Source: Zeimonas arvi (lineage in GTDB: Bacteria > Pseudomonadota > Gammaproteobacteria > Burkholderiales > Burkholderiaceae_E). From it: a stretch of DNA of 64,000 bases. The position numbers and the translations under genes were made by a program. This document shows positions 1 to 9,171 of this stretch, one piece after another (within the stretch, counting starts at the first letter, position 1; each line of letters opens with the position of its first letter). A model generated the notes under the pieces. It did not search any database. It was not told the origin of the DNA and was given only the letters and a program-made list of their open reading frames with translations. The stretch covers positions 372,001-436,000 of the forward strand of contig NZ_VDUY01000001.1 of the NCBI RefSeq assembly GCF_008039575.1. Direction: 5' to 3'.

Positions 1-449
1 GCAGAGCGGATGGGGGCATAGGGCGCTGTCTCGATGCCGCATTCGCGCACGAAGCCCTTCTCGACGATCCGGTCCTGCGCGACCGCCACCGAAGGACCGG
101 CGGGACTCACCACGCAGCGCTGCGCCAGGAAGTCCAGCGCCTGCGCCGGCACGTTCTCGAACTCGGTGGTGACCGCGCCACAGAGGCGGCCGAGCTCGTC
201 GAGCGCGGTTTCGTCGAGGTAGCCGGCCTTCAGGTGGCGATCGGCCACGCTCCCGGCCGGGCTGTCGTCGGCCGGATCGAGCACGCAGACCCGGTAGCCG
301 AGCGACTGCGCCGCCATGCAGAACATGCGGCCGAGCTGCCCGCCGCCGAGCATGCCGAGCCAGGAGCCGGGCGGCAGCGCCGGAACCGGGACCCTGCGGG
401 CACCGCCCGAGCTTCGTTCGCCGGCCATCGTCCCTTCGCCCGCCATCAT
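1..449 (-). CDS. purK: 5-(carboxyamino)imidazole ribonucleotide synthase PurK (partial, N-terminal part only)
   Basis: PurK carboxylates aminoimidazole ribonucleotide with ATP and bicarbonate to give N5-CAIR in purine synthesis. About 149 residues are inside the window; the 3' part lies beyond base 1. The N-terminal nucleotide-binding loop is clear ([11 protein letters not shown]), followed by [11 protein letters not shown] and TTEFENVP, all typical of PurK. The ATG at 449-447 overlaps the purE stop codon (ATGA), which suggests translational coupling; a second ATG follows directly at 446 and another at 428, so the exact start is uncertain. It is the last visible gene of a purC-purE-purK operon. 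Confidence 0.93.
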   Translation of the reverse strand, partial: MMAGEGTMAGERSSGGARRVPVPALPPGSWLGMLGGGQLGRMFCMAAQSLGYRVCVLDPADDSPAGSVADRHLKAGYLDETALDELGRLCGAVTTEFENVPAQALDFLAQRCVVSPAGPSVAVAQDRIVEKGFVRECGIETAPYAPIRS

Positions 450-940
450 TCGCTCGCCGGCAGCGTCATCGCGCGGGCCGCGGCGCTCTGCCTGGCCCGG
501 AAGGTCTCCAGCCGCTCGGCCAGCGCCGGATCGGTGCCGGCCAGCATCGCCACCGCGTACAGGCCGGCGTTGGCCGCGCCGGCCTCGCCGATCGCGAAGG
601 TGGCCACCGGGATGCCGCGCGGCATCTGCACGATCGACAGCAGGGAATCCTCGCCGCGCAGGTACTTCGACGGCACCGGCACGCCCAGCACCGGCACCGT
701 GGTCTTGGACGCGATCATGCCAGGCAGGTGGGCCGCGCCGCCGGCGCCGGCAACGATCGCGCGCAGCCCGCGGCCGCGCGCCTGCTCGGCGTAGGCGAAC
801 ATGTCGTCGGGCATCCGGTGGGCCGACACGACGCGCGCCTCGTGCGGCACGCCGAACTCCCTGAGCACCGCGACCGCGTGCTGCATCACGTCCCAGTCGC
901 TGCTCGATCCCATCACCACGCCTACCAGCGGAGCGTCCAT
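446..940 (-). CDS. purE: N5-carboxyaminoimidazole ribonucleotide mutase PurE
   Basis: PurE moves the carboxylate of N5-CAIR (the PurK product) to C4, giving CAIR. The 164-residue length matches class I PurE. The signature [13 protein letters not shown] near residue 8, the SAHRMPD motif near 40 and [14 protein letters not shown] near 66 are all present; these form the phosphate and substrate pocket in the family. The start lies one base after the purC stop and the end overlaps purK by four bases, so the three genes are read as one tight operon. Confidence 0.97.
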   Translation of the reverse strand: MDAPLVGVVMGSSSDWDVMQHAVAVLREFGVPHEARVVSAHRMPDDMFAYAEQARGRGLRAIVAGAGGAAHLPGMIASKTTVPVLGVPVPSKYLRGEDSLLSIVQMPRGIPVATFAIGEAGAANAGLYAVAMLAGTDPALAERLETFRARQSAAARAMTLPASE

Positions 941-941
941 C

Positions 942-1841
942 TCAGTCTTCCAGTTCGATGCCGGTGAGCCTGCGCAGCGCTTCGCGGTACTTGGCCGCGG
1001 TGCGCGCGATCACGTCGGCGGGCAGGCTGGGCGGCGGCGGGCGCTTGTTCCACCCGGGCACCGTTTCGAGCCAGTCGCGGACGAACTGCTTGTCGAAGGA
1101 CGGCGGCGAGACGCCGGGCCGCCATTCGTCCGCCGGCCAGAAGCGCGAGGAATCAGCGGTGAGCACCTCGTCCATCAGGTGCAGCGTGCCCCGGTCGTCG
1201 AGGCCGAACTCGAACTTGGTGTCGGCGATGATGATGCCGCGGGTGGCCGCATGCCCCGACGCCCGGCGATAGAGCTCGAGGCTGATCGCGCGGATCCGCT
1301 CGGCCAGCTCGCCGCCGATGCGCGCGGCCATGTCGTCGAAGCCGATGTTCTCGTCGTGCTCGCCCAGCTCGGCCTTGGCCGCCGGGGTGAAGATCGGCTC
1401 GGGAAGCTTGTCGGCCATCTGCAAGCCGGGCGGAAGCGCGATGCCGCACACCGCGCCGGTGGCCTGGTAGTCCTTCCAGCCCGAGCCGATGATGTAGCCG
1501 CGCACCACCGCCTCGACGAGGATCGGCTTCAGGCGCTTGACCACCATGGAACGGTCGCGGACCTGCTCGCGCTCGTCGGGCGCCACCACGGAGTCGGGAT
1601 CGACGCCGGTCAGGTGGTTGGGCACCACGTCGGCCAGGCGATCGAACCAGAACAGCGCCATCCTGTTGAGCACCCGCCCCTTGTCGGGAATCGGCTCGGA
1701 CATGATCACGTCGAAGGCCGACAGGCGATCGGTGGTCACGATCAGCAGCCGGTCGTTGCCGACCGCGTAGTTGTCGCGGACCTTGCCGCGCGAGAGCAGC
1801 GGCAGCGAATGAAGCGAAGACTGGTGGACGACGGCCGCCAT
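942..1841 (-). CDS. purC: Phosphoribosylaminoimidazole-succinocarboxamide synthase (SAICAR synthase) PurC
   Basis: PurC condenses CAIR with aspartate, the step after PurE. The N-terminal [14 protein letters not shown] and [15 protein letters not shown] motifs and the internal [15 protein letters not shown] are characteristic of the long betaproteobacterial PurC (here 299 residues). I chose the ATG at 1841 because a GGAG sits eight bases upstream and the protein then begins like other PurC proteins. An ATG at 1868 would add nine residues but has only a weak ribosome-binding site. The gene is first in the purC-purE-purK operon. Confidence 0.96.
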   Translation of the reverse strand: MAAVVHQSSLHSLPLLSRGKVRDNYAVGNDRLLIVTTDRLSAFDVIMSEPIPDKGRVLNRMALFWFDRLADVVPNHLTGVDPDSVVAPDEREQVRDRSMVVKRLKPILVEAVVRGYIIGSGWKDYQATGAVCGIALPPGLQMADKLPEPIFTPAAKAELGEHDENIGFDDMAARIGGELAERIRAISLELYRRASGHAATRGIIIADTKFEFGLDDRGTLHLMDEVLTADSSRFWPADEWRPGVSPPSFDKQFVRDWLETVPGWNKRPPPPSLPADVIARTAAKYREALRRLTGIELED

Positions 1842-1920
1842 CGGTACGGCTCCGGCAAAAACCGCCATTTTGCCTGATCGCCCCGCGGCGGCCTCGAACC
1901 GGCGGCGCTCGCCCGCCCGG

Positions 1921-2697
1921 TCAGCGCAGCCCCTTCAGCCAGCCGAGCCCCTCGCTGGTGCCGGCCCGCGGCCGGTACTCGCATCCGATCCAGCCCTCGT
2001 AGCCCAGCTGGTCGAGCAGCGCGAACAGGTAGGGATGGTTGAGCTCGCCCAGGTCGGGCTCGTGCCGCTCGGGCACGCCGGCGATCTGGATGTGACCGAC
2101 GCCCGCGAGGTACTTGCGGATCTTCATCGCCAGATCGCCCTCGACGATCTGGCAGTGATAAAGGTCCATCTGCACCTTCAGGTTGGGCTCGCCGACCTCC
2201 GCGATCACCGCGTGCGCGTCGGCCTGGGTGTTCAGCAGGAAGCCCGGGATGTCGCGCGTGTTGATCGGCTCGATCAGGCCGGTCAGGCCGTAGGCCGCCA
2301 GCCGCTTCGCCGCGCGACGCAGGTTCGCCACGTAGGTCGCGTGCTGCTCGGCGCGGCGCGATTCGTCCGCGACCAGCCCGGCCATCAGGTGGATGCGCGG
2401 GCACTCGAGCGCCTGGGCGTAGTCGATCGCCTTGTCGAGCCCCTCGTCGAATTCGCGTTCGCGGCCCGGCAGGCTGGCAACGCCCTTCTCTCCCGCGGCC
2501 CAATCGCCGGGAGGTGCGTTGAACAGCACCTGCTTCAGGCCGGCGCCGCGCAGCGCGGCAGCGACCTCGGAGGCCGGGTGGTCGTACGGAAACAGGAACT
2601 CGACTGCCGCGAAGCCGTCACCGGCCGCCGCCGCGAAGCGGTGCAGGAAGGCGTGCTCGTTGTACATCATCGAGAGGTTGGCGGCGAAACGAGGCAT
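1921..2697 (-). CDS. hyi: Hydroxypyruvate isomerase family protein (sugar phosphate isomerase/epimerase fold)
   Basis: This is a 258-residue TIM-barrel protein of the xylose-isomerase-like family. It closely resembles bacterial hydroxypyruvate isomerase, which interconverts hydroxypyruvate and tartronate semialdehyde. Family features visible are the N-terminal [34 protein letters not shown] (metal-ligand glutamate), [13 protein letters not shown] and [14 protein letters not shown], ending with [14 protein letters not shown]. The ATG at 2697 is chosen because conserved sequence starts there; the longer open frame upstream is not coding-like. It sits upstream of purC and is divergent from the hydrolase gene at 2865. 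It could cooperate with the serine-glyoxylate-type aminotransferase at 32035, which would make hydroxypyruvate, but that link is inference. Confidence 0.88.
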   Translation of the reverse strand: MPRFAANLSMMYNEHAFLHRFAAAAGDGFAAVEFLFPYDHPASEVAAALRGAGLKQVLFNAPPGDWAAGEKGVASLPGREREFDEGLDKAIDYAQALECPRIHLMAGLVADESRRAEQHATYVANLRRAAKRLAAYGLTGLIEPINTRDIPGFLLNTQADAHAVIAEVGEPNLKVQMDLYHCQIVEGDLAMKIRKYLAGVGHIQIAGVPERHEPDLGELNHPYLFALLDQLGYEGWIGCEYRPRAGTSEGLGWLKGLR

Positions 2698-2864
2698 GAC
2701 GGCTCCGGGAGCGTGGATCTGTTGTTGCCGCAATCTTAGGGCCAAAACCGGGGCTGAACCCGACATCGCCACGGGGAAACCCGACATCGAGCCACCGGCT
2801 TTGCGGGCCAGGATCCGGCGACGCGCGATGATTCCCGGGCGTCCCAGCCCTTCCGGAAAGCCCG

Positions 2865-4166
2865 ATGCCGATGCCCGCCTCACCATCCGCCCCGGCCCGT
2901 GCGCTGGCCCGGCTCCTGGTCGCCGCCAGCCTTGCGGCACCGGCGGCGGCCTTCGCGCAGTCGCCGATGCCGATCGCCGACATGCATCTGCACTACAGCC
3001 ATGACGCGGTGGCCTCGGTGCCGGCCGACGAGGTGCTCGGGCTGCTGCGCCAGGCCGGACTTCGCCGGGCGCTGGTGTCGAGCTCCGACGACACCGGCAC
3101 GCAGGAACTCCTGGGGCTCGCGCCCGACATCGTGGTGCCCAGCCTGCGCCCCTACCGCTCGCGCGGCGAGATCGGGACCTGGTTCCGCGACCCGACCGTG
3201 ATCGACTATCTCGAGCAGCGACTGGCGCGCCATCGCTACGCGGCGATCGGCGAGTTCCACCTGTACGGCGCCGACGCCGACCTGCCGGTCCCCACCGCGA
3301 TGGTCACGCTGGCCCGACGTCACGACCTGATCCTGCACGCCCACTCCGACGCCGACGCGGTCAAGCGGCTGTTCCGGCAGTGGCCGGAGGCGCGCATCAT
3401 CTGGGCCCACGCCGGATTCGATTCGCCGGAGAACGTTCGCGAGATGCTGCGCGCGCACCCGAATCTGTGGGCGGATCTCGCCTTCCGCAGCGACCACGCG
3501 TCGGGCGAGCGGATCGACCCCGGCTGGCGCGAGGCCTTCCTCGAGTTCCCCGAGCGCTTCATGGTCGGCACCGACACCTTCACGCCGGAGCGGCTGTTCT
3601 ACATCCCGCAGCACGCCGCGTGGGCGCGGGGCTGGCTCGCCACGCTGCCGGCCGAGGTGGCCGAACGGATCGCCTGGCGCAACGCCGAGGCCCTGCTCGC
3701 CGCGGCCTGGCCTGCCCGCTCGGCCTCGGCCACGCCTGCCGGCGCATCCCCGCCGCCTGCCGGCGCGCCCGCGCCCGCGGCCGGCAATCCCGAGCCCCCT
3801 TCCTGCGCGCAGGCGGGCAACGGCGTGCGCAGCCTGCAGGGCAAGGCGGCACGGCTGGTCTACCGGACCGAGCCCGCCGCGATCGCCCTCGGCGAGCCCT
3901 TCCGCCTGCTGGCCAGGCTCTGCCCCGAAGCCGAGGCGCGGGCCAGCGCAGGGGCCACCTCGGGCGCCGGCGCCCGCCTCAGCGTCGACGCCACGATGCC
4001 CGAGCACCGCCACGGCATGAACTACACGCCCCGCCTCGCGCAAAGCCCGAATGGCCTGGTCGCCGACGGCCTGCTGTTCCACATGGCCGGGCGCTGGCAG
4101 CTGGTGGTGGAGGCGCGGGAAGGCGATGCCGTCGAGCGCTTCGCCGACGACATCGTGATTCGCTGA
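2865..4166 (+). CDS. Exported metal-dependent amidohydrolase-like protein with C-terminal YtkA/FixH-like domain
   Basis: 433 residues. A signal peptide (about 1-32) is followed by a TIM-barrel hydrolase domain (about 35-285) with metal-ligand motifs H41-x-H43, H158-x-H160, H182 and D237 in GTDTF, as in the amidohydrolase 2 family. A Pro/Ala-rich linker (about 285-312) leads to a beta-sandwich-like domain (about 313-433) with [13 protein letters not shown] and [12 protein letters not shown], resembling YtkA or FixH. The Met/His cluster (M378, H381, H383, M385) and cysteines C314 and C353 could bind copper; that is inference. The start at 2865 has GGAAAG just upstream. The stop is 11 bases before the di-haem peroxidase gene, so they are probably co-transcribed. 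Substrate unknown. Confidence 0.82.
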   Translation: MPMPASPSAPARALARLLVAASLAAPAAAFAQSPMPIADMHLHYSHDAVASVPADEVLGLLRQAGLRRALVSSSDDTGTQELLGLAPDIVVPSLRPYRSRGEIGTWFRDPTVIDYLEQRLARHRYAAIGEFHLYGADADLPVPTAMVTLARRHDLILHAHSDADAVKRLFRQWPEARIIWAHAGFDSPENVREMLRAHPNLWADLAFRSDHASGERIDPGWREAFLEFPERFMVGTDTFTPERLFYIPQHAAWARGWLATLPAEVAERIAWRNAEALLAAAWPARSASATPAGASPPPAGAPAPAAGNPEPPSCAQAGNGVRSLQGKAARLVYRTEPAAIALGEPFRLLARLCPEAEARASAGATSGAGARLSVDATMPEHRHGMNYTPRLAQSPNGLVADGLLFHMAGRWQLVVEAREGDAVERFADDIVIR

Positions 4167-4177
4167 GCCGCGACCGC

Positions 4178-5458
4178 ATGCCGCGTCGCGCCGTGCCGGC
4201 CCTCCCGGCCCTCCCGGCCGTGCCTGCCGGGCTCGCGAGGCTGCAAGCGGGGCTTGCGCGGCTGCTCGTCGCCCTCGCGCCGCTGCTGCCCGCGCACGCA
4301 CAGGCGGACGGCGGCATCGCGGCCGGGTTCACCGAGGCCGAGATCGCCACGATCCTCTCGCACGGCCCCTGGCCGCCCGAGCCACGCCGCGACCCGACGA
4401 ACCGCCTGTCGGGCGACCCCGATGCGATCGCACTGGGGCGCGAGCTCTTCTTCGACCCGGGCCTGTCGCGCGACGGACGGATCTCCTGCGCGAGCTGCCA
4501 CGACCCCGCGAAGGGCTTCACCGACGGACTGCCGCGCGGGCAGGGCCTCGCGCGCCACGACCGGAACACCCAGGCGCTGCTCGACCTGAGCCTTCAGCGC
4601 TGGTTCGGCTGGGACGGCGGCGCCGACAGCCTGTGGGCGGCCTCCATACGGCCCATGCTCTCGCCGATCGAGATGGGCGCAGACGCCGCCAGCGCCGCAG
4701 CCCGGCTTGGCGAGCGCCCCGAGCTGGCCGGTCGCCTGGCGTCCTGGCCCCCACACGAGGCGCCAGCTTCGGACGAGGCCCGGCTGGTCTACGCCGGCAA
4801 GGCCATCGCCGCCTGGCTGGAAACCCTCGTGTCGCCGCGAACGCCCTTCGACGAATTCCGCGACGCGCTGGCCCGCGGCGACGAAGCCGCGATGCGCGCC
4901 TACCCGGCACCCGCCCTGCGCGGGTTGAAGCTCTTCACCGGCCGCGGCAACTGCTCGGTCTGCCACGCCGGCCCCGCCTTCAGCAACGGCGAGTTCCACG
5001 ACATCGGTCGCCCCTTCCTCGTCGAGCGCGGCCGCATCGACCCGGGCAGGCACGCCGGCATCCGCCGGCTGAAGACCGACCCCTACAACCTGACCGGACG
5101 CTGGAACGACCAGCCGCCTGCGGGCGGGTCGGCCGACGCCTCGCTGCGCACCCGCACCGTGGCGCTGCAGCACCGCAACTGGGGCGAGTGGAAGACGCCC
5201 ACGCTGCGCGGCCTGCCCGCCACCGGGCCCTACACCCACGACGGCAGCCTGGCCACGCTGCGCGACATGGTCAGGCATTATTCGGAGCTCGACCTCGACC
5301 GGCTCCACGCCGACGGCGAAGCGCTGCTGAAGCCGCTGAAGCTGAGCGACGCGCAGATCGACGATCTGGTCGCCTTCCTCGAATCGCTGGGCGCGCCAGT
5401 CGGGCGCACGGCCGCGGCGAAGGCCGGCGACGAACAAGGACAGGAGAAGAAGGAATGA
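4178..5458 (+). CDS. Di-haem cytochrome c peroxidase / MauG family protein
   Basis: 426 residues with an N-terminal export signal (about 1-42) and two c-type haem motifs, CASCH (C104, C107, H108) and CSVCH (C259, C262, H263). Each is followed by typical CcpA/MauG sequence (DPAKGFTDG; AGPAFSNGEFHDIG), and the C-terminal motif KTPTLRGLPATGPYTHDG is present. Bacterial members reduce peroxide or oxidise protein side chains in the periplasm. The ATG at 4178 is the first in frame after the upstream gene and gives a sensible signal peptide. Its tail overlaps the next gene by four bases (ATGA). The pairing with a YtkA-domain hydrolase suggests a protein-maturation or metal-linked oxidation role rather than simple peroxide scavenging (inference). 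Confidence 0.9.
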   Translation: MPRRAVPALPALPAVPAGLARLQAGLARLLVALAPLLPAHAQADGGIAAGFTEAEIATILSHGPWPPEPRRDPTNRLSGDPDAIALGRELFFDPGLSRDGRISCASCHDPAKGFTDGLPRGQGLARHDRNTQALLDLSLQRWFGWDGGADSLWAASIRPMLSPIEMGADAASAAARLGERPELAGRLASWPPHEAPASDEARLVYAGKAIAAWLETLVSPRTPFDEFRDALARGDEAAMRAYPAPALRGLKLFTGRGNCSVCHAGPAFSNGEFHDIGRPFLVERGRIDPGRHAGIRRLKTDPYNLTGRWNDQPPAGGSADASLRTRTVALQHRNWGEWKTPTLRGLPATGPYTHDGSLATLRDMVRHYSELDLDRLHADGEALLKPLKLSDAQIDDLVAFLESLGAPVGRTAAAKAGDEQGQEKKE

Positions 5459-5766
5459 TCAGCGAACTCGTCAGCTTCGCGCTGCCGGCCGGCATGAGCC
5501 GCGAAGAGGTGATCGCAGGCATGCGCGAGGTCGCGCCCAACTGGCGGCGCAACCCGGACCTGATCCGCAAGACCTTCCTCTACGACCCCGAGGCCGGCCA
5601 GACCGGCGCGCTCTACCTGTGGCCGAATCGCGAGGCCGCCGAGCGCGCGCACGACCAGGCCTGGCGCGAGCGGATCCGCGCGAAGTACGGCAGCGAGCCC
5701 ACGATCCGCTACTTCGAGACGCCGCTGGTGGTGGACAACGCCCTCGGCGCGATCATCGACGCCTGA
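5455..5766 (+). CDS. Small dimeric alpha/beta-barrel (YdhR/ABM-like) protein
   Basis: 103 residues, no signal peptide, so probably cytoplasmic. The pattern resembles small ferredoxin-fold monooxygenase-like proteins of the YdhR type: MISELVSFALPAGMS, NWRRNPDLIRKTFLYD, then GALYLWPNREAAERAH and a C-terminal YFETPLVVDN. Its ATG overlaps the stop of the di-haem gene (ATGA at 5455-5458), so it is very likely co-translated as third member of the operon. A catalytic role cannot be assigned from sequence; a stress-related small enzyme or a binding protein are both possible. Confidence 0.75.
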   Translation: MISELVSFALPAGMSREEVIAGMREVAPNWRRNPDLIRKTFLYDPEAGQTGALYLWPNREAAERAHDQAWRERIRAKYGSEPTIRYFETPLVVDNALGAIIDA

Positions 5767-5802
5767 GGGTCTGCGGGCGGGCTCGGGCTCCGGGCCTTGG
5801 CT

Positions 5803-6357
5803 CGGGCTCCGTGTCTTTTCTCCGTCCCGAGGCGCTGTCGCCTTCGGCGAAACGCTTGGTCGCGCGGCCGCTCAGCCCCGTCGCGGAACGCAACTCAGCC
5901 TGCCTGCGGCGCGCTTCGGACAGCGTTCCGCTCGCGCTTCGCGCGCCGGGTCTTCACTGCGCTCCCGCGCCAGCGCCTCGGGACGGAGAAAAGACACGAA
6001 GCCCGATCCCGCTCGAGGTGGCCGGTACCGGCGCCGCGACACGCCGCCACGAGCGTCGACCAACGGACGCGGGCCACTTCGCGAAGCCGATGTGGTCGCT
6101 CGACTCTGGCCGATCGACGCCCGCGCGGAGTGGACGGGGTCCTTCGCCGGGCCGGAGGCGGCCCTGCTTTTCAGGGCTCCTGGCGCTGGCGCGGGAGCGC
6201 AGTGAAGACCCGGCGAGCGAAGCGAGAGCCGAGCCATGTCCGAGCGACCGCAGGAAGCGAGTTCGGCTCGGCGACGGGGCTGAACGTCCGCGCGACCAAG
6301 CGTTTCCGCGAAGCGGACAGCGCCTCGAGCCCTGAAAAACAGGGCCGCCTCCGGCCC
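5803..6357. repeat. Intergenic mosaic of four nested inverted repeats
   Basis: The 620-bp gap between 5767 and 6386 holds no gene but is built of long inverted repeats. Arms: 5803-5837 with 5971-6005 (34 of 35 bases pair, including 27 perfect); 5828-5884 with 6271-6327 (51 of 57); 5930-5977 with 6182-6229 (46 of 48); 6149-6179 with 6327-6357 (30 of 31). The arms share parts, so alternative folds are possible. Open reading frames across it are Arg/Ala/Pro-rich and look non-coding. It has no transposase and no clear target duplication. Most likely it is a member of a dispersed genomic repeat family. Confidence 0.85.
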
Positions 6358-6386
6358 GCTGCCCAACGCAGGCTGACCGAGAGAGC

Positions 6387-7892
6387 TCAGCGAACCGCCG
6401 TCAGCAGCGAAGCGACCGCAACGGAGAGCTTCTTCGCGTACCCGATGTGCAGGAACTCGTCCGGCCCGTGCGCGTTGCTCTGCGGGCCGAGCACGCCGGT
6501 GACGACGAACTGCGCCTTCGGAAAGCGCTCGCCGAGCATGGCCATGAACGGGATGGTGCCGCCTTCGCCGATCCAGGCGACCGGGCGGCCAAAGGCGCTT
6601 TGCGAGGCGTCCTCGAGCGCGCGGGCCAGCCACGGCGCCGTGGGCGCGGCGCTCCAGCCGCTGGCCGCGTGGTCGGGCTCGAAGCGCACGACGGCGCCGT
6701 AGGGCGGGTCGCGCTCGAGGGCCGTCTTCATTGCCGCCGTGGCCAGTTCGGCGTCGACGGTGGGCGGCAGCCGCATGCTGAGCTTCAGCGTGGTGCGCGG
6801 GCGCAGCACGTTGCCGGCGTCGCGCGGCAGCGGCAGGTCGGCCGCACCGGTGACCGACAGCGCCGGCCGCCAGGTGCGATTCAGCAGTCCCTCGACCGGG
6901 TCGGTGGTGGTCGGCTGCGCCTGCAGGTGGCCGGGCGCGGCGTGCGTGGCGGCCTGGGCGCGCAGCCTCGCCGCTGCATCGAGCCCCTCGACCTTCGGCT
7001 GCGGCAGGTGCTCGCAGGAGGCCCACGGGAACTGCTGCCAGACCGCGTCGCCCAGGATGGCGCCGGCCTGGCGCGCCTGCTCGAGCCGTTCGGCCGGAAT
7101 GCCGGCGTGCAGCTCGGGCAGCAGCACGCGACCCGTGGCCGGATCGTCGAGGCGCGACAGCAGCTGGCGGGCGATCCGGAAGCTCGACGGCACCAGGCCG
7201 CTGGCAGCGCCGGAATGCACCCCGTGACGCAGGATCTCGACGGTCAGCGTGCCGCCGGCCAGCCCGCGCAGCGAGCTGGTGACCCACAGCTGCTCGTAGT
7301 TGCCGCAACCGGAGTCGAGCGCGCACACGAGCTGCACGTCGCCGAAGCGCGGCGCCAGCGCCTCGAGATAAGCGGGCAGGTCCGGGCTGCCCGATTCTTC
7401 CGAGGTCTCGATCAGCCCCACGCAGCGCGGCCGCGCGATGCCCTGCGCGTCGAGCCCCTGGAGCACCGACAGCGCGGCGTAGACCGCGTAGCCGTCGTCT
7501 GCCGCGCCGCGCCCATAGAGCCTGCCGTTCTCGATGACCGGCACGTAGGGGCCGAAGCCCTCGCGCCAGCCCGCCATCTCCGGCTGCTTGTCGAGGTGAC
7601 CGTAGAACAGCACCGTGCGCTCGTTGCCGAGCCCGCCGGTGGCTGGGGCGTCGAACAGCAGGCAGGGCGTGCGGCCCGGCAAGGCGACGATCTCGAGCGC
7701 GAGCCCGGCGATGCCCAGGCCCCCGGCCCAGCGGCGGGCCTCGTCGAGGACCGAGCCGAGCTCGCCGCGCGCCGCCCAGCCGGCGTCGAACATCGGCGAC
7801 TTCGCCGGCACCCGCACGTAGTCGACCAGGCGCGGCACCAGGTCGTCTTCCCAGCGCGCATCGAGCAGCGCGCGAACCTCGGCCAGATTCAT
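6387..7892 (-). CDS. M20 family metallopeptidase (dipeptidase-like)
   Basis: 501 residues, cytoplasmic. Zinc-ligand motifs of the M20 family are complete: YGHLDKQP (H99), GRGAADDG (D132), ETSEESG with catalytic E165 and ligand E166, CALDSG (D193) and the C-terminal HGPDEFLH (H482). A dimerisation (lid) domain lies in the middle. Such proteins hydrolyse dipeptides or N-acylated amino acids; the substrate is not set by sequence. The start at 7892 has GGAGGGAA upstream. It follows fba on the same strand with a GC-rich hairpin between them, so it may be a separate unit or a read-through gene. Confidence 0.92.
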   Translation of the reverse strand: MNLAEVRALLDARWEDDLVPRLVDYVRVPAKSPMFDAGWAARGELGSVLDEARRWAGGLGIAGLALEIVALPGRTPCLLFDAPATGGLGNERTVLFYGHLDKQPEMAGWREGFGPYVPVIENGRLYGRGAADDGYAVYAALSVLQGLDAQGIARPRCVGLIETSEESGSPDLPAYLEALAPRFGDVQLVCALDSGCGNYEQLWVTSSLRGLAGGTLTVEILRHGVHSGAASGLVPSSFRIARQLLSRLDDPATGRVLLPELHAGIPAERLEQARQAGAILGDAVWQQFPWASCEHLPQPKVEGLDAAARLRAQAATHAAPGHLQAQPTTTDPVEGLLNRTWRPALSVTGAADLPLPRDAGNVLRPRTTLKLSMRLPPTVDAELATAAMKTALERDPPYGAVVRFEPDHAASGWSAAPTAPWLARALEDASQSAFGRPVAWIGEGGTIPFMAMLGERFPKAQFVVTGVLGPQSNAHGPDEFLHIGYAKKLSVAVASLLTAVR

Positions 7893-7914
7893 TGCTTCCC
7901 TCCGGATGGTCCTC

Positions 7915-7934
7915 GGGCCGCCGCTCGGCGGCCC
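7915..7934. other. GC-rich hairpin between fba and the M20 peptidase gene
   Basis: GGGCCGCC (7915-7922) and GGCGGCCC (7927-7934) form a perfect 8-bp stem with a GCTC loop. It lies just downstream of the fba stop on the minus strand. No T-run follows, so it is not a classical intrinsic terminator; it may cap the fba transcript. Confidence 0.4.
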
Positions 7935-7953
7935 CTTGCCCGGCGCAGGCCTC

Positions 7954-9018
7954 TCAGGCCACGACCTGGGCGAGCTCGCCCTTCGCGTAGCGCTGGACCA
8001 TCGTCGACAGCGGCACCGCCTGGATCTTGCCGCCCTGCCCTTCGCAACCGAACTCGCGGTAGCGGGCCAGGCAGATCGCCTTGGCCGCCTCGCGGGCCGG
8101 CTTGAGGTACTCGCGGGGATCGAATTTCGACGGGTTCTCGGCCATGAAGCGGCGGATCGCGGCGGTCATCGCCAGCCGGATGTCGGTGTCGATGTTGATC
8201 TTGCGGACGCCGTACTTGATCGCTTCCTGGATCTCCTCGACCGGGACGCCGTAGGTCTCCTTCATGTCGCCGCCGTACTTGCGGATCTCGGCGAGCAGCT
8301 CCTGCGGCACCGACGACGAGCCGTGCATGACCAGGTGCGTGTTCGGAATGCGCCGGTGGATCTCCTTGATCCGGTCGATGGCCAGGATGTCGCCGGTCGG
8401 CTTGCGGGTGAACTTGTAGGCGCCGTGGCTGGTGCCGATCGCGATGGCCAGCGCGTCGACCTGGGTCTGGCGCACGAAGTCGGCGGCCTGCTCCGGATCG
8501 GTCAGGAGCTGCTCGCGGGTCATCGTGCCTTCCGCGCCGTGGCCGTCTTCCTTGTCGCCCTTCATGGTCTCGAGCGAACCGAGGCAGCCGAGCTCGCCCT
8601 CGACGGTGACGCCGACCTTGTGGGCCATGTCGACGACCCTGCGGGTCACGTCGACGTTGTACTCGTAGCTGGCGATGGTCTTGCCGTCTTCCTTCAGCGA
8701 GCCGTCCATCATGACCGACGAGAAGCCGAGGTCGATGGCGCCCTGGCAGACGGCCGGGGACTGGCCGTGGTCCTGGTGCATGACGACCGGCACCTTCGGA
8801 TAGGACGCCACCGCGGCCTGGATCAGGTGCTTGAGAAAGTCCTCGCCCGCGTACTTCCGGGCGCCTGCAGAGGCCTGCATGATCACCGGCGCGTCGACCT
8901 CGCTGGCCGCGGACATGATCGCCTGGACCTGCTCCAGGTTGTTGACGTTGAAGGCGGGAATCCCGTAGCCGTTCTCGGCCGCGTGATCCAGCAACTGGCG
9001 CATGGAAACGAGGGGCAT
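7954..9018 (-). CDS. fba: Class II fructose-1,6-bisphosphate aldolase
   Basis: 354 residues; cleaves fructose-1,6-bisphosphate into dihydroxyacetone phosphate and glyceraldehyde-3-phosphate (or the reverse). Zinc ligands are seen in HQDHGQ (H81, H84, with catalytic D83), followed by [27 protein letters not shown] and a final [11 protein letters not shown]. Length and motifs fit the CbbA/Fba type of betaproteobacteria. The ATG at 9018 has GGAGG upstream. In related genomes this gene directly follows pyk and precedes purC; here it is separated from both by other genes. Confidence 0.97.
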   Translation of the reverse strand: MPLVSMRQLLDHAAENGYGIPAFNVNNLEQVQAIMSAASEVDAPVIMQASAGARKYAGEDFLKHLIQAAVASYPKVPVVMHQDHGQSPAVCQGAIDLGFSSVMMDGSLKEDGKTIASYEYNVDVTRRVVDMAHKVGVTVEGELGCLGSLETMKGDKEDGHGAEGTMTREQLLTDPEQAADFVRQTQVDALAIAIGTSHGAYKFTRKPTGDILAIDRIKEIHRRIPNTHLVMHGSSSVPQELLAEIRKYGGDMKETYGVPVEEIQEAIKYGVRKINIDTDIRLAMTAAIRRFMAENPSKFDPREYLKPAREAAKAICLARYREFGCEGQGGKIQAVPLSTMVQRYAKGELAQVVA

Positions 9019-9171
9019 CTGCGAAGACCTCCGGATTGGAATGCGGGCGAGGCGCCGCGGCCGCACGGCCGTTCTGCGACGCCTCGGCAAACCGTGATTA
9101 TCGCCCAGCCGGCGACCTGCGCTCAGGAACTCCGCCACACCTGCAGGGGGACCCGCCGGGGCCCGTCCGGG

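Noticed and set aside
5803..6357. Insertion sequence or transposon remnant
   Set aside because: No transposase fragment, no terminal target duplication and more than one inverted pair; a dispersed palindromic repeat fits better.
5872..7326. Minus-strand frame joining the inverted-repeat region to an alternative frame of the M20 gene
   Set aside because: It has low-complexity repeat-derived sequence, and the M20 protein in the other frame has all metal ligands.
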